From Zea mays (lineage: Eukaryota > Streptophyta > Magnoliopsida > Poales > Poaceae): a stretch of DNA of 64,000 bases. The translations under genes were made by a program, and so were the position numbers. Below, piece by piece: positions 34,619 through 45,945 of this stretch. The number at the start of each line of letters is the position of its first letter. Within the stretch, counting starts at the first letter, position 1. The notes under the pieces were generated by a model, which searched no databases, was not told where the DNA came from, and worked only from the letters and a program-made list of their open reading frames with translations. The DNA lies in NCBI RefSeq assembly GCF_902167145.1, contig NC_050099.1:62266942-62330941 (forward strand). Direction: 5' to 3'.

Positions 34619-34719
34619 TCTCTACTAACTATTAAGACATTAGTGTAGACTGCCCCCGCCTCCCGCCCTCCCCACTTCGCGGTCCCTACCGCCAACCCCC
34701 AGCAGCCACATGACATGGT

Positions 34720-35411
34720 CACTCGCGCAACCCTTGACGAGGGCTGTCTCCTGGAGCGCTATCCTGTCGAGGCAGATGGCGCACACCCCGCAATCCGCCA
34801 CCACCCGATCGCCGCTGCTTGTAGCCACCGCGCCCACCGCTACCTGGCACAGGAGGAAAGGAAAACCAGACGATATGAGATCGAGCGCCGCGCCGCGCCG
34901 TGCAAGCAGATCGGGCGGATCCAGGACCGGCAGGCAGGGGAGGAGCAACCCACCTCGCCGACGGAGACGCAGGTGCAGGCGGCGATCGGAACCTCGGAGG
35001 AGGAAGAGGAGGACGCGGCGGTGGCGGTGGGGATCAGGGAGGGAGGCGAGCGGACGAGGGGTCGGTCGGTGTCGGGGAGGGAGGAGCGCGTTCTCCACCT
35101 TGGCCCTTCCCATGGCAACACCCGCCACCGCGCTGGCCCCACCAAACCCTAACCTCGTCTCCGGTGTCCCGCCGTCGCTGCTGCTACAACAGCAGCAGGA
35201 GGAAGAGGTGCTAGAGCCGGTCCTGGAGATGGCACCGACGCCCCTCACCACCTCGATCGGCCCCACCCCCTCCGATGGCGAGGAGAGCGATGACTCCTCG
35301 TCCGTCTGGTCGACGCCCTCCTCCACGCCCACACCCATCCCCGCCCCTGCCCCCTCCCCCGCGGCGCCCTCCCCTGCGGCCAAGGATAGCCTCCACATCT
35401 CGCCTTACTGA
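34720..35411 (-). pseudogene. captured RING-finger gene fragment (first exon)
   Basis: In minus reading, a Pro/Ser-rich N-terminus (MATP-like start near 35113, after SPSEGVGPIEVVRG) leads to GVCAICLDRIALQETALVKGC, the first half of a C3HC4 RING domain of a putative E3 ubiquitin ligase. Coding identity stops right after KGC at about 34735, where the parent exon would end; the rest of the RING (His and remaining Cys) is absent. The fragment cannot bind both zinc ions and is a capture product. Confidence 0.65.
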
Positions 35412-35461
35412 TCCTGGCGTGGGGCATGAAGGTGGAGGCAACGGACGAGGCAGCACCACTG

Positions 35462-35659
35462 CCTTGGAGCGTGAGGGGTGCGAGGAGCAGAGGGTCTGTA
35501 TCCGTGCGGTGCTTCTTAGGGGAATCCTTTCTTTCTCCTCGCAGACGGAGGCAGCGCCTCCGCCGTCCATCGCGCCGCCACCTTGGAGCGTGAGAGGTGC
35601 GAGGAGTAGAGGTTCTGCCTCTGCAGTTCTTGGTGGAATCCTTCCTTTCTCCTCAACGG
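35462..35659. repeat. diverged ~85-bp direct repeat upstream of RING fragment
   Basis: CCTTGGAGCGTGAGGGGTGC at 35462 and CCTTGGAGCGTGAGAGGTGC at 35581 start two units, both ending around TTTCTCCTC...ACGGA. In the RING gene direction they lie upstream of the coding part and probably derive from its leader. Confidence 0.6.
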
Positions 35660-36139
35660 AGCATCTAGGCAGCGTCCCAAGCCAATGATTTTGTACGATA
35701 GGCAGCTATCTGCCTAAGAGGCTAAGAGGATCCAATTCAAACATACTCTTAGAGATGGAGACTCGTTCATCGATTATTCAACACAAATTTATCTATTAGA
35801 GCTTATTAGAGCATCTCTAACAAGGACTATAAGATAGAGCCTTAAACATTAAAATAAACTATATTTAAAATATTTAAGACTTCAATAATAAACTTTATGT
35901 TATTAGGAAATAAATAATCTCTACTAATCTCTATCTCTATATCTTCTCTATCTCTACTAACTATTAAGGTATTAGTGTAGACTGCCCCTGCCTCCCCTCT
36001 GCGCGTGGCAACCCCCACCCCCACCCACCCGCAAACCCCGACCAAGCCGGCCTACCTCTGCGGAAGCTCCATGCGCGCAACGTCTTTCGCGATGCTCGTG
36101 CCCACCTGCTCTCCCGCTAGCACACCGCACACTTTGAGC

Positions 36140-36385
36140 AACCCCAAGGGCCTATGCGCCGTGTCACAGTAGCCTGGGTCCATTGTTCTTGTTTGCCCTG
36201 GTGCCCAGAAGGGGCAGGTTAGGGTGGAACACTATAAGGCAAGGAAGACCAAGTTTATCAATGCACACACTTCCCGTGTCGCGTGCTTTGCATTGTCGTA
36301 GGATGGGAGGCTCATTGCGACTGCTAGCACCAAGGGGACTCTTGTTAGAATCTACAATGCAGCTGAAGGCAATCTCCTACAGGAA
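36140..36385 (+). pseudogene. ATG18: captured ATG18/PROPPIN (WD-repeat autophagy) exon
   Basis: 82 codons: [66 protein letters not shown]. These match a stretch of the seven-bladed propeller of ATG18/WIPI proteins, which bind phosphoinositides on the autophagosome membrane. It ends at GAA|GTAAGC, an intact donor, and about 280 bases of intron follow. Two in-frame TAG codons (after AVSQ and after FALS) kill it. The FRRG lipid-binding motif lies downstream in intact genes and is not included. Confidence 0.75.
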
Positions 36386-36669
36386 GTAAGCTTTCTTTCA
36401 CGCGCTCGTAGCTGTATTGTATACATGTACGTTCTGTTGGGTGATGTCGCAACTAATAAAAACTAATTTTGTCGAGTATGATGCAATCAAATGTCTTACT
36501 ATTTTGTTTTGATAAGGAATTAAGGATTATATCATGACAGACTGCCAGCTTGCATGCTTGGCTTCCGAGCAAACTTTCTTTGGGCCCCAAGAAAATATAA
36601 GATCCGATCAGATATGTGTCGATGCTCATCCCAAAGTACTCCTGTTGCAACGCGTGGGCACACAACTAG

Positions 36670-37611
36670 TTATAGAGAAGCCAACAAATAAGCTTGTCGG
36701 TTTGGTAGAATGTTTGCATGAGATTTTAAAGGGAACCTTCTAACTATAAATAGGATGCTTCTTTAAAAAGCTATTTCTGAAAATAAGAATAAATTGGTTT
36801 TTCTAATGAGCCTCTCGAGGTGTTGATGCATGAGCCATCCAGCTTCTAGAAGCCCTCAAAAGCCGTTGCTAGCTCAGTGCTCACGCACGCACACGGGACA
36901 AGCGTCACACACTACCATAGAGACGAAGAAACTGGCTCCGCATAACCGCATCCTCTGTGGCAAGTGGATTAGTATAGGAATCGAATAGAAAAGGTCTATC
37001 CGTGCTGACGGCGAGCTTCGAGGAGGTGCCGTGAAAATTGTGGAACTGGAAACCGCGACACGCGCAGGCGCAGCAGGGCAAGAGCACGCGCCGACCGTCC
37101 GACAGAAGGACGCGTGTGATCGATTGGGCCGCGTCCGCGCCTGCTGGCCTGCAGTGGATGTGGATTGGATAAGGCTGAGACGTGTTAGCTTTCATCCTGC
37201 CGTTTGCTCGTTTTGTCTCTTTCTTTCTTTTTTCCCACTTGCTGCTGTTTTGATATTTTTTTTCTTCTCTTCCATACCTGTCTTTTTCCTTTGAAGCCAA
37301 TTTGTAGTGTCAAATGGCAGACTGATCAAGTCCAGGGTTCGTAGTCATCAAAAAAGAAGTCCAGCGTCTGTCGAAGCTAGCGACATAAAAGGCAGGAAGA
37401 CGTGTACATTACGCTTGTGTGGCCAGATGCAGACATGAATTAATACATATAGATAGATGACTGTTTGTATTTGATTTTTTTACAGACTTACGTGTTAGTA
37501 ATTTAGGCTTTTTATATTTAATTTAATCTAAAAATAATATAGTAAAACTACGATAAATATATATGTATGTGTATAATACTATTAGAGATGATAAGTATCT
37601 TTTTTCCTGCC
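36670..37611. other. unassigned interval, no gene
   Basis: 36670-36850 continues the pre-Helitron repeat. 36900-37300 is higher in GC, with a short frame of 131 codons (minus) and no recognisable family. 37440-37600 is A/T-rich. I see no conserved domain, RNA gene or element terminus. Confidence 0.3.
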
Positions 37612-38169
37612 GAAGATCCCGGAAACAAAGACATTATCTGAAAATAATAACAACGAATGCCGAAGCTACAACCGAAGGATGACAGCTTCGGCTTAGAATG
37701 GCAACGAAGGTCAAGTATAATACCGAGCCAAAGAGGAAAATACTAGTTAATCCCTAATAATTTATGTTACGATTATGTGTACATATTAAGGTCATAAATG
37801 TATTTTACCTGGGCTACGTCCTGTGTCTATAAATAGGTGAACAGTACCCACGTACTATCCACGCTGGATTGTAATCGCTCTTGCGTCAACACCTTCGAAC
37901 AAGCCGAAGGTATCAATGTAACATAAATCTTATTAATATCCATATGTTTATCATGAAATAAATATATGAATTGACATATGAATGGATAATATTTTCCATC
38001 CCTATGAATTGTTATTCTTGCGAATGATGAAGGTGCATCCTTTATGACCTTCATTTGAAGATCATTATATTCAAAAGGAGATGATGCCTCGAAGGAAGAA
38101 GGTCCCTAATCTTTAACAATTATGTTGTCTTGTTCTTGATTCACAGTATTTGAGAACAAGAGAACAATA
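37612..38169 (+). repeat. 5' LTR of an outer, damaged Zeon-related element
   Basis: It follows the Zeon-like LTR layout: CTTCGG-rich U3, TCTATAAATAG at about 37829, a degenerate form of the start-site stem (GTGAACAGTAC...GTACTATCCAC), CATTTGAAGATCATTATATTC and TTGAGAACAAG at the end. Directly after it comes TGGCGCGCACCTCC at 38171, a plausible primer binding site. The left end is not sharp, and the usual TGTTGGGG start is missing. Confidence 0.6.
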
Positions 38170-38211
38170 TTGGCGCGCACCTCCAGTGAACTCACTTCCA
38201 CGATCACAACA

Positions 38212-38321
38212 ATGGCTTCGCAAGGTGACTAAGTTGTGGCACCATGGGCTACGAAGCTGGTGCTCCCAATTACAGCCGACTCATGTTTTGAACCAGCCAA
38301 TAAGAAGTAGAAGAAGGAAGC
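38212..38321 (+). pseudogene. start of leader ORF of the outer element
   Basis: ATGGCTTCGCAAGGTGAC begins a short frame (VVAPWATKLVLPI, SCFEPANK) with a stop after the sixth codon. It is cut at 38321 by the inserted gag-only element. A reading in the same style (EAEGVD; KFQYVEEFED; NLQQPDA) resumes at about 55900. The protein family is not recognised. Confidence 0.4.
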
Positions 38322-41300
38322 TGTAAAGCCCAAAATTGATAAAAAAATAAAATAAAGAAATAAATATTTTTATGATAGTGTTTCTAGAATTTTTAAAACC
38401 TTTGAGAATTTATTGGGACCCTTTTATATATAATCAATCATTGTTATTAAATTAATTAAGTAACCAATAAATAAATAAAGAAGGGTTCATCTCTTGTTGA
38501 TGATGTGGTATCATGCATTTTATTGAAAACATGAATTTGATCTCAATTTATAAATGAAAATATAAAAGAGAAAATGAGAAAAGAAAGTGTAATAGTATTT
38601 TGTTACTTCTAAAAAAAGTTGGAAAATGGAGGAAAATAAATGATAATATTAAAAATAGTAGAATCTATATCCACATTAGAATTTTGTTTGAGAATGGAAT
38701 ATGAAATCTAAAATAGAAAGTTGAAATAAGTTTGAAATTGAAATAGGAATTGGAAAAGTTGAAAGAAATTAAAATAGAAAAAAGAACAAACTTGTGTCTA
38801 GGCCGATTCCCACTTTTCTGGGCCAGTTTACCTCCGGCGCGGCCCAACTCGCTACTCACCTGCGCGGCCCGGCACAGGGGGGGGGAATTCGCACGCCGAC
38901 AGGCGGGCCCACCCCGTCAGCCGCACGTGTCGCGCGCGCTGGCCGATTCTCTCTCTATCTGTCAGGTGGCCCCAATCTATCATCTCCTTCCTCTGTCCCA
39001 CTCCCGCGTAACAAACAACGCGTCCATGGCCGCCGCAATCGAGCTTGTTGCAAGGGTTGTTAGGATTTTTGTGGGCCCTGGTGATTGCCTCCCATGGATA
39101 TGTAAACGTTACCCTGGCCACGGATCGTTCATCTGTGCCCCTGCCGAGTAGAGTAAGAAGAGAGCGACCGAGAGGGAGAAAGGGAGCCACCATCGTTATG
39201 GGTTGGTCCTCGTCGCCATTGGTCCAGGATAAGAGGTCTGTGAGGATCAGCATCGGTCGTAGAACGTCTTTGAGGGCACGACCAAGTGAGAGATCAAGTG
39301 GGCGATTGGTAATTCGTCGTCGGACTCTGACCCTCGCGGCCGAGACGCCGCGCAGCGAGGGCAAGCTTCCTCGGAGTCTAATCGCCGGTAAATTACTCGT
39401 CCCTGTCCTCGTTGTCCATTGGTTTCATATTGCACCAGGTAGCATAGGTGGGGAACTACTCGAGCGTGAGATTTGGGTTACTACGGCGAGGATCCACCGT
39501 GGGCGCTGGGCGGCGCCGCCGTACCATGCTCGAATGGGGAAGAAAGGCGTTGCCCGTCGATTTGATTACGAGCGGCTGTGATTAGAGAATCGTGTACCGC
39601 TTCGGGGGTGTGATCGAGAGCGTTGAACTGTGATCGGGTGGATGAGATTAGACCTCGGCCACTTAAAATATGTGCCATCGATTCGAGATCCAGGGGATCT
39701 TATGCCATATCGGTTCAGTGGACAACTCTTTTAATCTGGACCACCCATTTGGGATCAGATGGCTGAGATCTATGCATACCTCTTCGGCCATGTACTTATT
39801 AAAAAGAGCCCTCGGGTTTATAATAAACCAACCCGCAGTCTATCCCTTTTTAAAGAGTATTACACAGAGACCCTGAAATTAGCTAAAACAACCCTGCCCT
39901 CCCTAGTATTTATGTCCCTAGTCCATGCAGCGAATAAACGGAGTAAGTTAATTTAAAAAAAAGGATTTCTAGAATAAAAATAAATCCACAAACTTGTTTA
40001 ATTCATATTAAATCCATTTTAACTCCAAATAGATCCATTCCAGTTGCAATAAATTCATATTAATATTGTTTATCATCTGGTAACCCTATTTTGTATGAAA
40101 CATAGATAGGAATTATGCACTTAATTTCTTTTGTATCCAACACTTAAATCTTCAGTAAATCATAATGCTGTAACCGTAACTTCGATTTTGGTGATTCTCG
40201 AACCCACGATCTCGTAGCATCGTGTAGAATATTATTATGCAGTTTGTGCTTATGTTTGGTGTGATGTTAATTTTGCCTATACCACATTTGTTTGTATTGC
40301 TACGAATAGCATTGAGGTCCCGAGAATTTGAAGATCATCCTGGTACCTAGAATATCAAGTCACAAGCAAGTTGTGCGCTTGATCACTCCTTTTTACCTAA
40401 TAATGTTCGTTGTTAATCATTGTGACATGCTCAGGTTAATTTGATGGAACCCAATGGGTTTCCCTAGCATTGTTTTTCCCTACCTTGCAAACAAATGAAC
40501 TATTGGGTAGATTTGCTATTGTTCTACCTGGTTTTGGGAAACTAATGTTTTATTATGATCATGTTCCAATTATGTTATTGTTTAATTGTTGTTCATGATA
40601 AGATCATATTGTTAATTGGAACATGGAGAACCACCCGGGAAAACAGTGCTACCACAAGGGTGGTATGGGACGCCCTTGGCTGACTAATTAGGAAAGCTAG
40701 TGGAGGACTACCTTACCCGAAAGGGGCAAGGGCAGTAGGGGAGTGGTCGGTATAGGGAGGTTCTCGGGCTAATTTTGCTGCGATGACTTTTCAAATGGGG
40801 ATTCCCATACTGCGCTTCCTAGAAACTGTAGCGGGTTTTCTGAAGCTAGTGGAACTTTGTAAAGGCCTCGTAGTGGTACCCTGCCTCGCTTCCTGGGTAA
40901 AGATGCGCAACCTCTACAGAGTGTAAAACTGGTATATCAGCCGTGCTCACGGTCATGAGCGGCTCGGACACTCACATGATTAACTTATGGAATTAAACTC
41001 AATTTGTCATTTGCATTGCATTGTGGGTGTTGTTATTAATCTTGATCTCTTATTTAATTGGGTTGGTATCTACTTATACCTAGTAACTGCTAATAAAATT
41101 TTGACCAACTTTAAAAGCAATGCTCAGCTTTAACCATCCTCTTTGGTAAGCCTTACACTTCACATGGGCTCCCACCTTTGGTGAGTTCATGCATATTATT
41201 CCCCACAACTTGTTGAGCGATGAACGTATGTGAGCTCACCCTTGTTGTACTCACATCTCTCCCCTAGGTCAAGAACAAGTACCACAGGATGAGGCCCATG

Positions 41301-41542
41301 AAGGATGTTGTGATGAGTTCATGAGTGGTCTAGGCTGTCGTCACCCAGTCAACTGTGGTTGCTAGATCGTTGTCTTCATATGATGTAATTATTTAACTAT
41401 TTTGTATAGAACTCCGTTATATAAAAATGATGTGACATTCGTTTCTGTACCATGAGTCATCATATTGTGAGACTTGGTCCTAGCACACTTGGTGATTATT
41501 CTCATGTCCGGGTCTTGGTGCCCCTGGAACCCGAGTGTGACA
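38322..41542 (+). repeat. 5' LTR of gag-only element
   Basis: 3221 bp. A-rich first 470 bases, GC-rich middle (38820-39560), then the segment with GTAAAACTGGTATATCAGCC (40923) and a CCCGAGTGTGACA end. The long plus-strand frame at 39045-39581 lies inside the LTR and has no recognisable product. Confidence 0.8.
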
Positions 41543-41546
41543 GAAG

Positions 41547-41558
41547 TGGTATCAGAGG
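41547..41558 (+). other. primer binding site, initiator-tRNA-Met type
   Basis: TGGTATCAGAGG lies four bases after the LTR end (GAAG spacer), the standard plant retrotransposon primer site. Confidence 0.85.
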
Positions 41559-42042
41559 AATGTTGACTGTAGGATGAAACCTAGATAGAACTGGATAACC
41601 CTTACCTACTTACCTTCGCTACTCTAATTCTTTCTAAACTGTTCTTAATCTTTTTTCATCTATTGCTGCTTTACTCTGATTACTCTTATCTTCTCTCTTC
41701 TAAAGACCATGTGGATTTCACACTTTGAAATCCTATACCTAAAGTGACTTTTAGGAATAGGAGACCTAATCTTAGGAACAAAAAAACAAAACTATTTTTA
41801 TAAGTAGCTATGTGCTTGAATGTTTGTTCTTATGATACTTGTTTGATTTGGATCTTTGATTAAGTGCGATGAGTTGTGGAGTAATGTCCACAATTGCATC
41901 TGCATATACATCTAGGCATAAAGGAGAATATTTATAAAATAACTAGACAACCTAGATTATCCCCATTAAAATATAGCTAGTACCACATATCTATCTTGGC
42001 AGATTCTAGCTTGCCTTTGGAGATTCACCTGATGAGCCTAAT

Positions 42043-43251
42043 TAAAAAGGAAATAGGGTCAAACCTTTTCCTAAATGATTTTGGTGGTTGAATTGCCCAA
42101 CACAAATAAATTGGACTAACTAGTTTGCTCTAGATTGTAAGTTCTACAGGTGTCAAAGGTTCAAAACAAACCAATAAAAAGTCCAAAAAAGGGTTTAAAT
42201 AAAAAGAGCAAAAGACAACCGAAGACTGCCCTGGTCTGGCGCACCGGACTGTCTGGTGTGCCACCGAACAGTGTCCGGTGCACCAGGCAGAATCACTCTG
42301 AACTGCTCAGTGGAATTCGGAGAGCCCCTCCGCTATAATTCATTGAACTGTCCGGTGTAGCACCGGACTGTACGGTGTGCCAAGCGGAGCAACGGCTACT
42401 GCGCCAACGGTCGTATGCAAAAGCAACAGTGAACAGTGAACAGTGCGCGACTGAGCGTAGAGTCAGAGCAGGCCCCAGAAGGCGCACCGGATAGTGAATA
42501 GTGACTGTCTAGTGCACCATCGGACTATCCGGTGGCCCCACATGTCAGAGTTCCAACGGTCGAACCTTAACGGTTGGGTGACGTGATTGGCGCACCGGAC
42601 AGTGTCCGGTGGCGCACCGGACTGTCCGGTGCGCCATTCGACAGTAGCCTTCCCCAACGGCCACTTTGGTGGTTGGGGCTATCAATAACCCCAACCACCA
42701 ACACTTCAAGGCATCCAAGTTTTCAGCCAACACATTCAATACGAGAGCTAGTGCATTCAATACAAGACACAAATAGAGTGAATCAAAATCTCTCCAAGTC
42801 CCAATTCCACTCAAAGCAATTAGTGACTAGAAGAGATAATTTTGTTGTGTTCTTTTGAGCTCTTGCACTTGGATCACTTTTCTTCCTCTATTCTTGTTCC
42901 CAAGTTCTTTGTAATCAAAGCAAGAGACACCAATTGTGTGGTGGTCCTTGTGGGGACTTATTGTCCCAATTGATTGAGAAGAGAAGATCACTCGGTCTAG
43001 GTGACCGTTTGAGAGAGGGAAAGGGTTGAAAGAGACCCGGTCTTTGTGACCACCTCAACAGGGAGTAGGTTTGCAAGAACCGAACCTCAGTAAAACAAAT
43101 CATGGTGTCACACTCTTCATTTGCTTGTGATTTGTTTTCGCCCTCTCTTTTGGACTCGATTATATTTCTAACGCTAACACCGGCTTGTAGTTGTGCTTAA
43201 ACTTTATAAATTTTAGATTTGCCTATTCACCCCCCCTCTAGGCGACTTTCA
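42043..43251 (+). repeat. 5' LTR of Opie-like element
   Basis: 1209 bp, ending CGACTTTCA. The terminal TG of the family is TA here (G to A). Contains palindromic GTCCGGTG/CACCGGAC clusters (42230-42280, 42590-42634), and is about 118 bp longer than the 3' LTR because of extra sequence around 42500-42660. Confidence 0.9.
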
Positions 43252-43253
43252 AT

Positions 43254-43265
43254 TGGTATCGGAGC
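43254..43265 (+). other. primer binding site of Opie-like element
   Basis: TGGTATCGGAGC, one base different from the common initiator-Met site TGGTATCAGAGC, two bases after the LTR end. Confidence 0.85.
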
Positions 43266-43299
43266 AAGGTTCTTCATTAGAGCCTAACCGCTCGAAGTG

Positions 43300-45932
43300 A
43301 TGTCAGGAGCTCATGCCAAGAAGGAGATGGTGACCGGCGAGAAGCCCGCCACAAGCCACGAGAAAGCTCCATCGGGGGAGTCCGGCAACAAGAAGAGGGA
43401 GGAATCACCTCCCCATGTCAAGTCGCACCGGAGTGGCGACAAGAAGAAGAAAATGAAGAAAGTGGTCTACTACGAGACCGACTCTTCGTCGCCTTCCACC
43501 TCCGGCTCCGACACGCCATCCGTCACTTCTAAGCGCCATGAGCGCAAGAAGTTTAGTAAGATCCCCTTACGCTATCCTCGCATTTCCAAATGCACTCCTT
43601 TACTTTCCATCCCACTAGGCAAACCACCGGTTTTTGACGGTGAAGATTATTGTATGTGGAGTGATAAAATGAGGCACCATCTAACCTCACTCCACGCTAG
43701 TATTTGGAATATTGTTGAGTTTGGAGCGCAGGAACCATCCGTGGGGGATGAAGGCTATAACTCGGACAAGGTAGCCCAAATCCGGCACTTCAACTCCCAA
43801 GCCACTACTATACTCCTCGCCTCTCTAAGTCGAGAGGAGTATAATAAGGTGCAAGGGTTGAAAAGTGCCAAAGAGGTTTGGGACGTGCTAAAGACCACAC
43901 ACGAAGGATACTAGGTGACCAAGATCACCAAGAGGGAAACGATCGAGGGGGAGCTCGGTCGCTTCATGCTTCACCAAGCAGAGGAGCCACAAGCCATGTA
44001 CAACCGGATCAAGACCTTGGTGAACCAAGTGCGCAACCTCGGGAGCACAAAATGGGATGACCATGAAATGGTCAAGGTTATTCTTAGATCACTCATTTTT
44101 CTTAATCATACTCAAGTAAAATTAATTCGTGGTGATCCTAGATACAAAATGGGATGTCTCCCGAGGAGGTTATAGGGAAGTTTGTGAGCTTTGAGTTGAT
44201 GATCAAAGGCTCCAAACAAATCATCGAGCCGGGCGCTACCTCCACACCCGAGGTGCAACTCGTCGCCTTTAAAGCGACGGAGGAGAAGAAGGAAGAGTCT
44301 ACATCAAGTAGGCTTCCCATCGACGCCTCCAAGCTCGATAATGAGGAGATGTCGCTCATCATCAAGAGCTTTCGCCAAATCCTCACGCAAAGGAGGCGGA
44401 AGGATTACAAGCCCCGCTCCAAGAAAGTTTGCTACAAGTGTGGTAAGCCCGATCATTTCATTGCCAAATGTCCATTATCAAGTGATAGTGACAGGGGCAA
44501 CGACAAGAAGGGAAGAAGGAAGGAGAAGAAGAAGTATTACAAGAACAAGGGCGGTGATGCCCATGTTTGCCGGGAGTGGGACTCCGATGAGAGCTCCACC
44601 GACTCCTCCTCCGATAAGGACGCCACAAACATCGCCGTCAACAAGGGTCTTCTCTTCCCCAACGTCGGCCACAAGTGCCTCATGGCAAGGGACGACAGAA
44701 AGAAGGTAAAATCTAGAGCCTCCACTAAATATGCAACATCTAGTGATGAGGATAACTTTAGTGATGATGAGGATAACTTGCTTGCCCTTTTTGCCAACCT
44801 AAACATGCAACAAAAAGAAAAATTAAATGAATTAATAGGAGCTATTCATGAGAAAGATGAACTGCTGGATAGCCAAGAGGACTTCCTAATTAAAGAAAAC
44901 AAGAAGCATGTTAAGGTTAAAAATGCTTATGCTCAGGAAGTAGAAAAATGTGAAAAAATGACTAGTGAGCTAAGCACTTGCCATGGTGTTATCTCAAACC
45001 TTAGAAATGAAAATGCCAAATTAATTGCTAAGGTTGGGAAGTTAGATGTTTGTGATGATTCAATTGTTAGTCTTAGAAATGATAATGCTAGTTTGATTAC
45101 TATGATTGATAAATTGAATGCATCTCTCTCTAGCCTTAAAATTAAGAATGAAAAATTAATTGCTAAGGCTAAAGATTTAAATGTTTGCAATGATGTTATT
45201 TCCAATCTTAGAAATGAAAATGTTTTGTTACATGCTAAGATTGATGAATTAAATGTTTGCAAACCCTCTACATCTACCATTGAGCATGTTACTATTTGTA
45301 CTAGATGTAGAGATATTAATGTTGATGCTATTCATGATCACCTAGGCTTAATTAAACAACAAAATCATCACATAGCTCAACTTAGTGCTAAGATTAATGA
45401 GCATGACTTAGAAAATTAAAAATTTAAATTTGCTAGAAGCATGCTCTATAGTGGGAGATGCCCTGGCATTAAGGATGGCATTGGCTTCCAATAGGGAGAC
45501 AATGTCAAACTTAATATCCCTAAGAAATTGTCTAACTTTGTTAAGGGCAAAGCTCCCATGGTTCAGGATAATGAGGGCTATATTTTATATCCTGCTGGTT
45601 ATCCCGAACACAAAATTAGGAGAATTCATTCTAGAAAGTCTCACTCTGGCTCTCATCATGCTTTTATGTATAAGAGTGAGGTATCTAGCTCTAGGCAATC
45701 CACTCGTGTTAAATTGCCTAAAAAGAAATCTCCTATAGCATCAAATGAACCTATTATTTCATTTAAGACTTTTGATGCTTCATATGTTTTAACTAACAAA
45801 TTAGGCAAAGTAGTTGCCAAATATGTTGGGGCCAAACACAAGGGCTCAAAGACTTGTGTTTGGGTACCCAAGGTGCTTGTTTCTAATGTCAAAGGACCCA
45901 AGACCGTTTGGGTACCTAAGAACAAGGCCTAA
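43300..45932 (+). pseudogene. gag: gag of Opie-like element
   Basis: ATG at 43300 (MSGAHAKKEMVTGEK). Capsid part: PPVFDGEDYCMWSDKMRHHL, TTILLASLSREEYNKVQ, EVWDVLKTTHEG, KRETIEGELGRFML (UBN2-like gag of copia). Zinc knuckle CYKCGKPDHFIAKC at about 44432-44471 (CX2CX4HX4C). A long Asn/Lys/Leu-rich coiled coil follows (44800-45260), typical of Sirevirus gag. Breaks: TAG at 43912-43914, a frameshift near 44150, TAA at 45417-45419 and a further stop near 45495. The frame ends at 45932, one frame off from pol. Confidence 0.85.
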
Positions 45933-45945
45933 ATTTGTTTTGTAG

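Larger units (their letters stand above)
34619..36669 (+). mobile_element. Helitron-like unit with captured gene fragments
   Basis: A 5' terminus TCTCTACTAACTATTAAG begins at 34619 after an A, and a second near-identical 5' terminus begins at 35951, also after an A. The shared 3' end is TTGCAACGCGTGGGCA followed by CACAACTAG (36666-36669, CTRR type) before a T, i.e. insertion between A and T. No RepHel coding is present, so it is non-autonomous. Between the ends are fragments of two unrelated host genes, which is typical of maize Helitrons. Confidence 0.65.

Noticed and set aside
34710..35411. 233-codon plus-strand frame
   Set aside because: It is the antisense shadow of the RING fragment; GC-rich sequence leaves several frames open by chance.
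36905..37300. 131-codon minus frame as a host gene
   Set aside because: No recognisable domain, no intron structure or conserved motif; not supported.
39045..39581. 178-codon plus frame within the gag-only element's LTR
   Set aside because: Located wholly inside an LTR, no motif, not kept in the right LTR.
41547..41558. TGGTATCAGAGG as part of a tRNA gene
   Set aside because: Only the 3' acceptor complement is present next to an LTR end; it is a primer binding site.
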